From assembly GCA_022316685.1 (NCBI GenBank), contig JAKJHU010000672.1, forward strand, positions 1-64,000: DNA of 64,000 nucleotides, read 5' to 3'. Made by a program: the position numbers and the translations under genes. The notes beneath the pieces were generated by a model. The model saw only the letters and a program-made list of their open reading frames with translations. It had not been told where the DNA came from and did no database searches. The stretch comes from Progne subis subis (Eukaryota > Chordata > Aves > Passeriformes > Hirundinidae). Each line of letters begins with the position of its first letter. Positions within the stretch are counted from its first letter, which is position 1. Below are positions 21,721 to 34,320 of this stretch, piece after piece.

Positions 21721-23225
21721 TTCCAAGGAACCTTGAAGGGATGAGGGATCCAAAGCCAGCAGTGGGCTCAGTGCAGTGTCCATGGCCACAGCCCCTTGCA
21801 ATGGCCCAGGGCAGGTTGGGATGATGATCCACCCTCACTCCTGGCCCAGGGCAGGGCTGCAGGGCCCTTCCCCACAGCCTGTCTGCACACAAGCACTTCC
21901 AGGGCTCTCTGCATTTCCCTTCCCCTCACTCTTGGCTCACTCACACACCTCCCAACAACCCACCTGGAGCTTTGAGCTGCAAGGAGTTCAAAGCTTGTCT
22001 ATCCTTCAGCAGCTGGTCTAATTCTGCCTTCAGCCAACTCTGTATTTGTGTTTATTGGAGAACTTCCTGTGTGTCTAGAACATTCCTTGCATGGTTCTGC
22101 CATGGGGAAGGGGATGCTCCTTGGTGGCACCTTGGGCTTGGCACACACTTGAGGAGATTGCCTGAAACTTAGGAGTTTTAGATTGCTAAAAAAGGAAGAA
22201 AACCACTCTTTGCTTGAGTGCATCCAGTTCTCTGAGCAAAGCAGGTCCCAGGTGAGTGAGGGGAGACAGGAGGGGGTTGGGGAATGTGGAACAAGGTTGT
22301 CCACACTGGGTAAGACCTCAAGGAACAACTTATCTGACCAAGCCAGACCTCCTTAGGAGAGACCCTGGATCAGTATCAGTCACTGATGAATGTTGTAAAC
22401 ACCTCTGCTTTAAAGAGAAAAATTTACCCATGAAAATAGGAATGTGGGTTTATTGGAAGTTCTTTGAAATATTTCACCCTGACTCTAGGAAAAATACTTC
22501 CTAATGAACTGCACCAGATCAGAGGGAAATCAAGGCACGGCCATGGTTTGTCAGGACTTGCTTGATCCTAACGAGCCCCATCGTGCATTTGGTGTTGAGC
22601 CCTGGAACCTCAGGGCCTGAGAGGAGATTGCACAAACCTTTCCAGGAGTGAAAGTCAGAAGAAAAACCCAAAGTGTCTCGATGCATCAGTGGGTCCCACA
22701 GAGGTCCATCCCCAACACAGGCTCCTCATGGACTCTGTGGAGGAGAGAATTAGAGGCCAGGATTGCACAAAAACCTCTCAGAGACTCCGTGTGGGAAGGA
22801 AATTACAAAGTACCTTAAACACCTTGACTATCTCAAAGCATTAATGAGCCCCACTGAGTGTCATTGCAAAGCTCTCAAGGGACTAATTAAAGCTGATAAT
22901 TGGAGGCCATGATTGCACAAACCTCTCAGAGACTCCCAGGAAAAAGCAAAACCCAAAGTCCTTTGAAGAACCTGCAGTCCCTGGCAGCATTCAGGAGCCC
23001 CCCAGGGCCATTGCTGACCCAGGCTCCCCAGGGACTCCTTCCAGCACATCCTTGAGGCCACTGGGATATCAGGGGGATGCTGAGGGCAGCACAAGGGGCT
23101 GACAGTGCCCAGCCTTGCTGGGGCTGTGCCAGGAGGCCCCAGGGCCTCAGGACAAGGTGTCTCCTCACAGCCCTTGGTGGCACAGAGGCTGCTGTGCCCC
23201 AGGACACCAGGACTTGGCTTCTCCT
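21691..23225 (+). repeat. Segmental duplication, copy 1
   Basis: Matches 43,329-45,055 in the same orientation over most of its length, including the CTGCAGAAATGGGTCCTTGG passage, a block ending TTGCACAAACCTTTCCAGGAG, and a GC-rich end. Copy 2 has several units of about 135 bases where copy 1 has one or two, so the copies differ by tandem expansion. No conserved coding frame crosses both copies. Confidence 0.8.
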
Positions 23226-24129
23226 GGGCACTGCCAGCCCTGCCAGGGCCCTTGGCCATGTCCAGCACAGCTTGTCCTGCCCTGTCCCACAGCTGCTGCA
23301 CACTCCCATCTTGCTGCCCTCCTGCCTCTGCCCTGCCATGGCCAGCCCTGCCCTGACCTCTGCCCAGGGCATGTCTGACACCCCCCATCCAATAGGCTGG
23401 GGGTGGGAAAGTGTTCCTGAGGGCACAGGGAGGGGACAGCTGGGCTAGACTGACCCAAGGGAGCTCCCATTCCTTGTGATGTCATGGTCAGCAATAAACT
23501 GAGGGGAAAGAAGGGCGATGGGGGTGGCGGTGAGGGCTGTGGATGTCTTTTATTGAGACATTTCTCATGCCAAGCACAAAGTCCATGTACTGCATCCTTT
23601 CCTGCCAGGAGCTGGCTGGACATTGTCTGCTGATGGGAAGTAGAGAATTGATCTCAGTTGTTATTTCTGTGCTTACACATGTGGCCTTTGCTTTTTGAGG
23701 CCCTTGCTGAGGAGGATGGTCACAGCGCGGACATGCAGCAGGACAGTGACCAAACTGCCCGAGCACTCCGGCCTTGCACCCACAGAAGGGCTGGGAAGGG
23801 GAGTGTGGAGCTGGGAAGAGCAGATGTGGAAAGAGCCAAGGCCATTGTCCCTGTCTGTGCTGGCTCTGCTGCGAGCCTCTTTCCTTCCCATCTGCAAGAG
23901 ATCATTATTTTATTCAGATGCATAGGGAACAAAGCTTCTGAAAGTCATTGAGATACTGAATAATGGCAGATACTCATGTAGAAATGCTGTGAGGAGTGAT
24001 ATTCGTTTGTGGAAAACATAACAGTAGGAATATATTAACAAAAATGTAAAAATGGGAAAAAAGGACACCAAGACTGAGATTGAAATAAGTTACATTCAGA
24101 AGGTTCTGCAGAAGAAAAGAGGCAGGTTG
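23226..24129. other. No gene recognised
   Basis: Mixed GC-rich then AT-rich sequence leading into the 3' flank of the receptor fragment. Overlapping short frames only. Confidence 0.35.
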
Positions 24130-24370
24130 TTGCTTCTGAAATCCAGCCGGCAGTTTTCTCATGGACTCCACAAGTTCCTTATCCCTCAGGCTGGAGATGA
24201 GGGGGTTCACGGCTGGAGGCACCAGCGAGTACAGAACTGCCAGGGCCAGATCCAGGGATGGGGAGGAGATGGAGGGGGGCTTCAGGTGGGCAAATTAACC
24301 ACTGCTGACAAACAAGGACACCACAGCCAGGCGAGGGAGGCACGTGGAAAAGGCTTTGTGTCCCAGGAGG
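24130..24370 (-). pseudogene. Olfactory receptor fragment (C-terminal end)
   Basis: On the minus strand the sequence encodes the last third of an olfactory receptor like the intact gene at 48,227: GHKAFSTCLPRLAVVSLF, then FAHLKPPSISSPSLDL and PPAVNPLISSLRD, which correspond to transmembrane segment 6, the third extracellular loop and segment 7. A TAA stop lies inside segment 6, where the intact gene reads STSIFAH, and NPLIY is changed to NPLIS. Everything upstream of the GHKAF point is missing; the sequence joins a minisatellite at about 24,370. It is a truncated pseudogene. Confidence 0.85.
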
Positions 24371-24620
24371 CCCCAGTTTGCCCAAGTAGAGCCTTGCATC
24401 CATGAGATTCCCTGTTGTCACAATGCTCTGCTGGGTTCCATGGGGCTGTGCTGTGTCACAGTGGACACTGAGCTCCACGTGCCCTGGCACTAGCCAAGTG
24501 GCACCTGGCTTCCATGAGGCCCCGCTGTGTTTGTAGTGGACACTTGGTTCCCCAAGATGTCCTTGTGTCACAGAGCTCTCTCTCCTGGTGCCATGAGGCC
24601 CGGCTGTGTTGACGCCTTCA
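24371..24620 (+). repeat. Minisatellite, GTGTCACAATGG family, locus 2
   Basis: Units of about 50 bases with CCATGAGGCCC, CTGTGTCACAGTGGAC and TTGGTTCC motifs. It begins at the break of the receptor fragment. Confidence 0.6.
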
Positions 24621-26150
24621 GGAACCCAGAAATAAAGTAACAGCCTTGGAGATAATATTATAGAGGAGGTAATAGAAAGGCTGATCTTTATTGGAGACCT
24701 CCAAGGGGCAGATATGGAACATGTCCACAAAACGCCCAGCCCCACAAAGGGTGAATACAGTTCTATAAATGTAGCAGATTAGCATATTTGACAAAAATCA
24801 CCAGTTAGGAGCACAGGTGGTGAGGCATGACAAAGTTCCTTGCAAGAGTCACTCTGTCCCTGACTGGACACTTCAGGCACAGCAAGGAAGGAAAGCAACA
24901 ACAGAACCAACCAAAATCCAGGCAATCAAACCAGAAACGAACCGAGGACTGTCCCTGTGTGTGTGACAAGAGGACAGTGAGGGCAAGGATAAAAGGAACA
25001 CGGCCTAAAAGGGTCACAGAGCTCCAACTTAACAGGACTTATACCCTAACCTGAACTTACACCTTCAACTTCACAATTTAGCAAAAGAATAGCACTTGAC
25101 AGTATTTATCTGAACTTACAAACTATGACTTAACCATTCACAGAGGAATAGTATTTAACTTCACTTATAACTTCTATTAAACCTAGAATTATGGTAAGGC
25201 ACTTCGCAAAGCACTGACTTAGAAAACTCTAAACCCTACAACTTCAATTTTCCAGATTTTGAGAAGAGGAAGTCAGGAGAAGAGAGAGAGATCCACAAGT
25301 CTGGGCCTTGGATCCAGCGCCATCTCAGCTGCTGTGAGCTCCGGGGCCGTGGGACGTGTCAGTGTCACAGCCGTGTCACAGCCCCACCTGCTCTGGTCCC
25401 TCTCACAGGTGGGATTTTCAGGGTGCCAGGGGCTTGGCAGCCACTTTGGGGCTGCATCAGAGGCTGCAGTGGCTGGGGCTGGGGCAGTGACCATCCCAAA
25501 ACCACCTCAGAAACCTGGGATGCACCAAAATCCCTTCAAGAACATGGAATACCCAAAAACTCACTCAAGAACGGGTTCCCCCTCCCTTCATCATCCCAAA
25601 CCTTTGGCTGTCTCATTCCAGACTTCACCACACCTTCCCAATCCCCACCCAAACCCATCCCAGCTCTCATGGACATTAAGACCCTCTTCCCAAGCCCTAT
25701 TTCTCCCATCCCACTCCTCCCAATCCCCATCCCACCCATCCTGCCCCACCCAATGCTCACCTCACCCCTCCTGATCTGCATCCCACTTTGCCCAACCCCT
25801 TTCCAACCCCATTCCACACTGAGGGGCTGAGGAATTGAGTAATTTTGGGGTGGGATTAAGTAGTTTTCAGTGGCAATGAGTGTTTTTGAGGTGATAGATC
25901 AAAGCCTCTTGTCTCTTTGAGCGATAAGAAATGGAGACAAGCACACCAAATACCCCCAAATCCTCCTAAGTATCATCTGGAATCCCAGATTCTCTTGAAA
26001 CACAAGGAAAAAGTGAGGCTTCAGATGCCTTTGATGAATTAGTTGATTTTCAGCCCAATTTTGCTGGTTTTAAAGGGATGAAGGTGAACCAAAAGAATAT
26101 TAGGAACCACCAAACTAAAGGACCACCAGCAGAGTGTCTTCCCAATGTGG
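24621..26150. other. No gene recognised; CCCATCC-rich tract
   Basis: AT-rich to 25,250, then a pyrimidine-rich stretch (25,620-25,830) rich in CCCATCC and CAATCCCC. Frames here are low-complexity. The outer edge of the inverted-repeat arm is near 26,150. Confidence 0.4.
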
Positions 26151-26228
26151 GTCCCCTGATGGGGGAGGGGGATGGAGTTGGAGCAGTGCAGGAAGCTTTT
26201 CCCATTCGAGGCACTCGCAGGGCTTCTC

Positions 26229-27333
26229 TTAGCTGTGCCTCTGTTGGTGTCGGGTCAAGTGAGAGCTCTGGGTGAAGCTCTTCCCACACTGGGGACACTC
26301 GTAGGGCCTCTCCCCAGTGTGGATGCGCCGGTGGGTGATGAGGGTGGAGTTGCGCTTGAAGCCCTTCCCACAGTCGGGGCAGCAGAAGGGCCTCTCCTCT
26401 CTGTGAATTCGCTGGTGCTTGAGGAGATTGGAGCTGGTCTGAAACCTCTTCCCACACTCAGGACACTCGTAGGGCCTCTCCCCAGTGTGGGCCATTTGGT
26501 GGACAATCAGCTGGGACCTCTGGTTGAAGCCCTTCCCACATTCCTCACACTTGTATGGCCTTTCCTCAGCGTGAATGTTCTGGTGGCGGATCAGGTTGGA
26601 GCGCTGGCTGAAGCTCTTCCCACACTGCTCACACTCGTAGGGCCGTTCCTTGGTGTGGATCCTCTGGTGGCGGATCAGGCTGGAGCTGTGGCTGAAGCTC
26701 ATCCCACATTCCCTACACTCGTAGGGCTTCTCCCCAGTGTGGATGCGCCGGTGCCTGATGAGGTGGGAGTTGTGCTTGAAGCCCTTCCTGCAGTCAGGGA
26801 CACTCATAGGGCCTCTCCCCAGTGTGGATCATCTGCTGCTCGACAGGGGTATTGCTCTGGCTGAAGCTCTGTCCACCTTCCCAGCACAGAGTCGGTCTTT
26901 GCTCCTCAGTGCACCCTGGGATGGGTTTGGAGTCCTTCCTCCTGTCGGATCTCCGGCGCTGTTTCTCCCTTTTGGTTTCCTGCACCGTGGAGCTGCTCAA
27001 AACGGCCTCTTCCACAAGGTTCTGCTGTGGGGATTTATCCTCCCTGGTCTCCATCCTCAGCTCCTTGTCTGGAGGAAGAAGGACAAGATCAGGATGGGAT
27101 TTGCCTCCGTGACACAAGGAAGGGGAAGGAGATTCCTCCAGTGCATCCCCGGCAGGACGGTGTCTGCAGTAGGGTTGTCCTGCAGCCAGGGGCCATGCTC
27201 TGCTGGGAGATGGAGCAGGAGAGAGGGGGAAAGGGGCACTGACTTCCTCCTCACCTGCCTGCCTGTCCTGGGGCATCTTCCTCTTCCTCACAGCCTCCTC
27301 CTCCATCCAGCAAAGGTTTGGGAATGGGAAATC
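26229..27333 (-). pseudogene. C2H2 zinc-finger gene, copy 1, one frameshift
   Basis: Two exons are suggested: 27,333-27,255 (acceptor CCAAACCAG, donor CAG/GTGAGG) and 27,068-26,229 (acceptor CTCCAG/ACAAGG). The start is the ATG at 27,306, giving [17 protein letters not shown] and then [12 protein letters not shown] basic linker follows ([15 protein letters not shown]), then one degenerate finger (CWEGG instead of CxxC) and seven fingers with TGE(R/K)PYEC-type linkers. The first of the seven is broken by one extra C at about 26,801, which puts a TGA in frame; from 26,807 on six fingers are intact to the stop. No KRAB or SCAN domain is visible. Such proteins act in the nucleus as DNA-binding regulators. 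The single break lies in a short C-run, so it could be an assembly error. Confidence 0.8.
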
Positions 27334-28640
27334 CTGGTTTGGACAAAAACAAGGGATGAGTACGTTGAGTTTGAATGTCCTTTTGCTCAAGTCCATCTCT
27401 ACAAGTCACCAGACATCTGGAGTCCCTAATAGCCTATCAAACACCAAGAGCAGCCCTGAAAATTCCTTTGTGGAGTTGCCTGTCTCTGGTCTCCCTGCCC
27501 TCCCCAGGCTGCTGAGAATCCCAGGAATCTGAAAAGCTTCCCCCTTTTCCATTTTCCATTTAGGAATGCTGGGGAGGGTTGGGGTCCCCGGGTCCCTTCT
27601 CCTTTTATTCTCTGCTTTGGGGTGCAGGGGCTCCAAGGAGTGCCCCCTGCCCCTCTCCAAGCTGTTGAAGGTCCTGCAAATTGCAGCGCTCCCCCTCTCT
27701 GGGGTCCTGGGGGACACAGGCCTCAGCTCCTCCAGGCTGCCTCTGCCAGCAGCCACCACTGGGACCCCCCAGTGTCACCCCAAGTGGCATTTTCCACCCA
27801 GCTTTGGAGTTCTTACTTCTACAAACATCCCCAACCCAAAAAAAAACCCCAACCCAGGGACTACTCAGGATATCTGAGCCAAGCTCCCTGTCTTGGGCTG
27901 GTAAAACAGGGGTCTGCTATGGAAGGTGGGAGAATCCCTTGAAATGGAAAATACAAACCCCCTCTCTTTGAATTACAAATTTGAAATTAACGGGCTCTCA
28001 AGCAAAGATATGGCAATAGGAATATCAGTTCTTCAGTAGGAAAATTAAACTAAAAATGCAGTAGTAAAAAAACCCACCACCAAAAAGGCCCAAAATATAA
28101 GACTCAGAATCCAACCTGACACCTGGGTAGTCAGGGTGTTGCTAGCAGTGCAATCAAATTGTGGCAGCAGTCCTCCTGGAGTGACAGATGTGGTTTTGTT
28201 TGAGCAATGATCTTGTAGAAGGGTGCAGTTTTCTTCTGAAGGTCCAGTGGTGGTGCAGATGGGTCTGGTCTTCCTCTGGGAATCCAGTGGAAACTTGACT
28301 GCTCCTGGTGCTTTAAATCTCAGATTATATCCAAGTAGGAATGCTTGGCTCCTCCCTCTGGGTGGAGCATCTCACAATGGGATGATGTAATTTTATCAGT
28401 CATGCAGTGAGACTCAATGGCCCATTACCAGAAGATATCTCCCTGGAGGGAGGATGGGTCATGGAAGAGATCAAGAACACTGCCCCTTTTGGTTTTACAC
28501 AGCTGGGCCATTAAGAGAAGATCCCCCTCAGAGATATGAGGAATGAATGGGTCATGGAAGAGATAAACAACCTGCGCTCCTGGTGTTAACAGATGTTAAT
28601 GGAATACATTTTTTTCAGTTACATCTTGCATTGCAAGACA
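27334..28640 (-). other. Upstream module of zinc-finger copy 1
   Basis: Shared with 37,600-38,997 and 59,640-61,104, upstream of the other two copies, in the same orientation relative to the gene. It should hold the promoter and any non-coding first exon. No TATA box or CpG-dense block stands out. All three copies share a stretch rich in CTGCTGGCAGAGGC and GGAGCAGAGCCC. Confidence 0.5.
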
Positions 28641-29680
28641 GGGCTTGATGCTCCTTGCCCAGGCTCTCTCCAGAAAACACCCAGGCCAATGCTCAGCAGA
28701 GAAAAGCCCCGTGAGCAGCCCCAGGGTGGCCGTGGGCAGGCTGGGGGCAAACAGCATGGCTGGGGCTCTGCAAGGTGCCTGGGGGAGATGGGAAGGAGCA
28801 GCAGAGCAGGGGCTGATCCATCCCCACTGTGCTGGACACCCCAGGGCAGCGTCCCAGAGCGTCCTCATGCACCTGCCAACAACATCCCCCCTCTGCAGCC
28901 CTGGCCTCTCCCCCAGCTCACACAGGTGCCGCATCCTTGCAGGCACAGACACGGCAGCACTGGCTCAGGAGCCCCTGTTTGCACTGCCCAGAGCAGGCGT
29001 GAGCACCCCCATGGTGTTGGTGTGGGGAGATGAACCTGAGGGAGCACAAATGCCATCATCAGCCCCTGGGGCCAGGAAGGGCTGGGGGCCAGCAGGGAAA
29101 CCACTCAGGTTTGTGGTGGCCTCTGAAGTCAGCCTGAAAGTTTGTTCCCATGAGCTGTGAGTTTCCTGTGCCACTGCAGATGTTGTTGCTCAGAGCCAGG
29201 GCTGCCTGGCAGCCATCCCCCAAACTGCCCTCAGCATTTCCTTTGCTTCACCTTGGCTTTCTTTCCTCTTCCTGGTGCAAATTTCTTTCTATTGCCCAGC
29301 CCTGTTCCCTTCCCATCCCATTCCTGGTTGCCCTTTCCTCTCTGGCCCCACTCCCCATTTCAGCTCCTGAGTTCCCGGCACCATGGGAACGTCCCTTGTG
29401 GAGCAGGATCATCCTCCAAGTCCTTCAGGAACTGTCTGTAGGCTCCTGCAGTGCCTCGTGCTGCTCCCTTGCCAGAGGCACCACAGGCCAGGGGGGCACA
29501 TCTGGGCTGCTGTGTCTGGCTGTGGGGCTCCCTGTTGTGGGCAAGGAGGAGGAGCTGCAGAGGCTCTGCAGGACTGACAGGATGGGCTTTGGGGCTGTGA
29601 GGAGAAGTTGAGGCAGATGGGCTGCTGGAGCTTCTGAAGAGGAGGCCTAGGGCTCATTCTGCAACTGCTGCACTGTGTTT
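28641..29680 (+). repeat. GC-rich duplicated block, copy 1
   Basis: Matches 49,690-50,730 (same orientation) and 58,611-59,640 (opposite). A frame of about 170 codons is nearly preserved in the copies, but the opposite strand is equally open and indels shift it, so coding is unlikely. Confidence 0.6.
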
Positions 29681-30243
29681 CAGAGAATCACAGCATCAGC
29701 AAGACTGGGGAAGGCAATCAGCAAGTCCAACCTTTGCCCTGACACTGCCTTGTCTTGCCTGAGCCTCCTCTTCTCCAGGATGAACAACCCGAGCTCCCTC
29801 AGCCACTCCTCACAGGACTTGTGTTCCAGACCCCTCACCAGCCTTGTTTTCCTTCTCTGGACACGATCCAGCCCCTCCATGTCCTTCCTAAGATGGGGGG
29901 CCCAGAACTGGACTCAGCACTTGAGGTGCTGCCCAACCACTGCCAAGCACAGAGGAAGAATCACTGCCCTGGTGCTGCTGGTCACACTGTTCTGATCCAG
30001 GCCAGGAGCCATTGGCCTTCTTGGCCACCTGTGCACACTGATGGCTCTTATCCAGCCTGCTGTCCATCTGTCCCCCCAGGTGCCTTTCTGCCTGGCTGCT
30101 CTCCAGTCACTCTGTCTCCAGCCTGTCATTTGTTTATCCTGGAGAAGAGGAGTCTCAAGGGAGTCAAGGCAGTGTCAGGGTGCAGGACGGACTTGATGAT
30201 GTCCAAGGTCTTTTCCAACCTGGCTGATTCTGTGATTCTCTGA
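29681..30243. mobile_element. Inverted pair of CR1 fragments
   Basis: 29,681-30,138 is CR1 in minus orientation, starting from the CAGAGAATCACAG end. 30,139-30,243 is CR1 in plus orientation, ending GTCTTTTCCAACC...TGATTCTGTGATTCTCTG. The pair also occurs, inverted, at 58,028-58,610. Confidence 0.8.
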
Positions 30244-31226
30244 AACCACCCTTGCACAGTTGCAGGATGAGCCCTGGGCCTCCTCTCCAGGAGGTCCAGC
30301 AGCCCAGGTCCCTCAACTTCTCCTCACAGCCTCAAAGCCCATCCTGTCAGTCCTGCAGAGCCTCTGCAGGACAGGGGAAGCACTGGGCAACTGAATAGCA
30401 GAATCAATATCATTTTAGCAGAAGTAGTTTATTTAATATTTATATATATATGTATAAAATTGTATTTTTATTATATATTTTGTTTGTGTTAAACTCCAGT
30501 TATGAATTCGAGCACTACTGTCCACACGTACAGGTGCCTCTCAATTGGATGAGCCACTTGTTCACGAGGCAGGCACACATCCTTCAGGTTAGCTCATTGG
30601 TCAAGCGTCCATCATCATGTTGTGTGTCCTCTAAGTTTTGTGTTGTTTGTAAACAGTTTCTCAGGCTCTTGGTTCTTATTTGTAGTCCTGTTGTTATCTC
30701 AGTAGCCTTGAGGAATTCCTGAGAGCTCCTGGGCAAGGAACCTCAAGCCTTGTCTTGCAATGCAAGATGTAACCAAAAAAATGTATTCTATTACCATCTG
30801 TAATGGTAATATTTGAGGCAGGTTGTTTATCTCTTCCATGACCTATCCCTCATATCTCTGAGGGGGATCTTCTCTTCATGGGCCAGCTGTTAAAACCAAA
30901 TGGGGCAGTGTTCTTGATCTCTTCCATGACCCGTCCTCCCTCCAGGGAGATATCTTCTGTTAATGGACCATTGCCACTTTGGGAAGGGCTCTGGTGACCC
31001 AGGTTCCTGTGACCCATGCTGAGAAGTCACCTGTCCCTTTCTCTGCCCCTGGCAATGATGTGAGGTGGGACTGAAGAACATGAGGGTCTTGCCATGGTCC
31101 CATCATTGTATTTGAGCCCATCTCAGGTCATTTCTGGCTGGGCTCTGCCCCAGCCCACAGAGTGTGACCTCAGCCCTGACCCTGTCACAGCCGCTGTGCC
31201 TGAGCCCTGCAAAGCCTAAAGGTCAC
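30244..31226 (+). repeat. Arm block with AT-rich core
   Basis: Repeated inverted at 57,055-58,027 and in part at 37,158-37,740. It has a TATATA-rich core at 30,430-30,480, then a block ending in AAAGGTCAC, next to the TG end of LTR-like copy B. No gene seen. Confidence 0.6.
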
Positions 31227-34200
31227 TGTCATGGGTTAGCACAGTTTGGTTTTTAGTTAGGGAGGAATGTGAAGTGTTACCCTGTCAGGACCCTAGAAAT
31301 AGTTTAAGAAAGGACAAGGAGCTATCAGAAGCTGGTTTGAGATATTGGCATCTGCTTTGGCCACTGAGAATGTTGAATGCGACTTTGGGCAGTACCCATA
31401 TAAATCCTGGGTTTGTTCAGGTCAGGCCCTTTTCCTCCTGCTCAGCTGAACAGGTAACATCGAGTGGGTCCTACTGCTCCCCACAGCCCACCTCCCCCTT
31501 TTGGGGGGGAAGCTCGCCCGAGGCCGAGCCGGACTCCATCGGCTCCCGGGGGGAGGAGAGGTTGCAGCTTAACATCAACCACTTTGAAAAAACCTCCCCA
31601 GAGCCCCCAGAGCAGGGAGGGATGTCCCCTGATAACAACTATGGGCCCGGTTTGGCCGAGGCTGCCCCGATTGTCACCGAGGGGTGGGCAGAGCTCTCCT
31701 CCCGCTCCCCTCCTCCGGTGTCTTCCAGACGGAGAAGAAAGAGTGGAGGGAGGAAACCAGGCTGATCTGAAATGGAGAGACTGCTGCCTGGAGCAGAAAT
31801 CACATGGCCACTGCAGGCCTGGGCAGAGTTAACCCTTTCCTGGCAACATGGAGCTTCCAAGGCCTGACCCTTCCCTGAGAGAGAAAAGAAAGAGACAGAG
31901 GGGACGTAGGAAAGACACCGCATGAAGTCAGTGGAGCAGGAGTGAAAGAACTGATAAAGATTATTAGAAGAGGGATTGAGGATGTGGACATTTTTAACCA
32001 AACTTTTCTGCTGTAAACTATGGAGAAATGGACTGTTTCTTGTAACATCTTTAAGTTGTTTCGGGGAATGCTAGTTCTAGTCAAAGTTGGGGATTGATAT
32101 GATTGAGATTTAAGTGGGAATCTTAAAGCCCCTCACTCCTGGCATAAAAGGAGGTCTCAGCCTTTTGAGACAAAGATGATTTTAGAGAGAAAGTGATTTG
32201 AAGCCCTCAGCTCCTGGCATAAAAGTAGGTCTCTATTTCTTTTGAGTTAGAATGATTTTAGAGCTAGAAGAGAATCCTTGTTTTATACTAGGAGAAGCTT
32301 TCTTAAACAGTTCCCCAAATACACTGAGAGGCCCATAGGTAACCATGGGAAAGGCTGCTAATGGGTGGAACAGCACAATCTGCAAAAACTCCAAGCAGTT
32401 GCAGATTTGTGACATTGAGAGCCCCAGGGCTGTTTTTGTCTTGTGGCGAATGTGTCCATAAGACTCCAGAGAGACTCCTCTCCCAAAGTGTTGAAAGATT
32501 CTGTTTAAATGGTGAAACTGACTGAAAATCACAGGTTGTGTCTGTCTATGTTGTTTGTAAGAAATTTAACGGTTTGTAAGAGAAGGGAAGAGTGTTTTGA
32601 AGTTCATTTTGGGGTTTTTTTGGGTTTTTTTCCATCTTTTCTTTTCTTGTTTTCCATTCTTTTAGTGTGTGTTAAAAAAAAAAAAAAAAAAAAAAGTTTT
32701 TTAAGCTTGAGCCTGCTTTGTTTCTCCTGATCCTCTCCCACAAAAAGAGAGTAAACACTAAGACCTCTATACTAAATTTAGCAAACAAAATATTTGACAA
32801 ATGTGTAGTCACTACATTAATTAGTGTTTCTGCCCAGTTTTAACTAAAACCATTACACCTTCCTATGGAAAAGAACTGTCCTTCTTGTCCAGGTGCCCAT
32901 GGCCACAATTGGGATTCAACCTCCGGCACTGCCTCTTGTGAGAGACTGGAGGAGATTGTTGTCTGGAAACATTTTGTGTGTGAGGGAGGAAGGGGCAGGT
33001 CCAGCCCTTGCCCTGCCCTGAAACCCCAGCACTGCCCTGCCCTGTAACCCCAATCCCCCAGAGCCTCTATCCCAGCCCAGCAGTGTCTGCCAATCCCTGG
33101 CACACCAAAGGCAATGCTCCACACCCACCTCTGCAGCCCCCAGCCCAGCTCCTGAGAGACCAAGTGACCCAAAGTCCCTCCTGGGGGAAGGGCCCAGGAA
33201 GACCATGGGGTATTTATGGTTGACCACAAAGCAAGCACACATCTTGACCCCACCTCCTCTTGGAATTTCTATCTGAACACTGCTGGAATCCAGGAGGTGG
33301 TAGCTGTGTGTGTGCTTCTCTAAATCTTTTTTGATCTTTCTCTCTTTTGTGTCTTATTATTATTCCCTCTTCTTAGAAATTTGATTAACTTAAAATTGAA
33401 TGGGCTTACAGTTTGTGAAGTTCAATGGGTCAAGTAAATGCTTTGAAAAGTGTTTTTTTGTTGACTTGAATGTTACATGAAACCTTTTGCCAAAGTTTCT
33501 CTGATTTTCTAAAGTTGTCAGTAAAGTCTGCTTTGTTGTTTTGAGCTCGTGAGAATCTCTTGTTGATATTTCTCCAGTTCGTCCAACTCGGAGTACTCAA
33601 ACAATTGTAATTCCTTTTAAATGTCTCTCTCAGAGTTGTTTGGGGGATGGGGGTCAGGTCTTGTGTGTCCTGCTTGGCACAGCCCAGGCAGGGCTTTCAC
33701 AGCCACATTGCACACTTCATTTCCCACCTGCACCCGCTGGTGCCTTCTGCGTTCTGCTTGCCCAGCCCCAGGGACGCTCTCCTTGTCTGCCCATTCCCCC
33801 ACGTCCTCTGGGCAGGGATGGCCTCAGTGGGGGCTGCTGACATCCTCAGACACTTGGAGGCTGCTGCTGGATTTGACTTCTCCAGAGGCTTGTTCAGCCT
33901 TCAGCTCCTCAGGTCAGGAATTCAGTGCCCCAGGGCTCAGTAATATTCAGAAGACCTTAAAAGGCCAAGCCTCTGGGAATAATTTAGGTTTTCAAAATTT
34001 TTGGGTTAATTAATCAGATTTTGGAAGTGTGTTCCAAGTGTATATACTATTTTTAGAAAAGACAGTGAGAAAGATGTTTAGATCCTGTTTAGGATTTTTT
34101 TCCTATTAATACATTGATACGGTCAATATCCAATTGACATTGAACCCAAGTATCTGCTCATGCAGTTTGAATAGATATAAAAATCAAGACCCTTTATGTC

Positions 34201-34320
34201 TGACAATCAATCAGACTCTGTCCTATCCCCATCCCATTTCCCCCATCCAAGCCCCAGGGACTCCGAGCAGCCTTGTGCAAATCTGAGCTCCTCCACCCCA
34301 GGCTGGACCTGCAGGTTTCA
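31227..34320 (+). mobile_element. LTR-like repeat, copy B
   Basis: Begins TGTCATGGGTTAGC at 31,227. The same flank without the insertion is present at about 42,370-42,390 (AAAGGTCAC followed by CTGTGCC), so this is a true insertion boundary. A CATATAAATCC box lies at about 31,398. An internal duplicated unit of about 73 bases holds CTCCTGGCATAAAA (32,135-32,275). A 23-base A-run lies at 32,672-32,694. No retroviral genes are seen; the other terminus is not clear because the match continues into the arm. Confidence 0.6.
32672..32694 (+). repeat. Poly(A) run
   Basis: Uninterrupted A-run inside LTR-like copy B; absent or short in copies A and C. Confidence 0.9.

Noticed and set aside
28645..29160. 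171-codon frame present in three copies
   Set aside because: Copies are recent duplicates, so similarity is expected at DNA level; the opposite strand is equally open and the frame is shifted by indels in some copies.
31274..31765. 163-codon frame in LTR-like copy B
   Set aside because: Copies B and C are products of one duplication; no retroviral or host domain, and the region looks like LTR or leader sequence.
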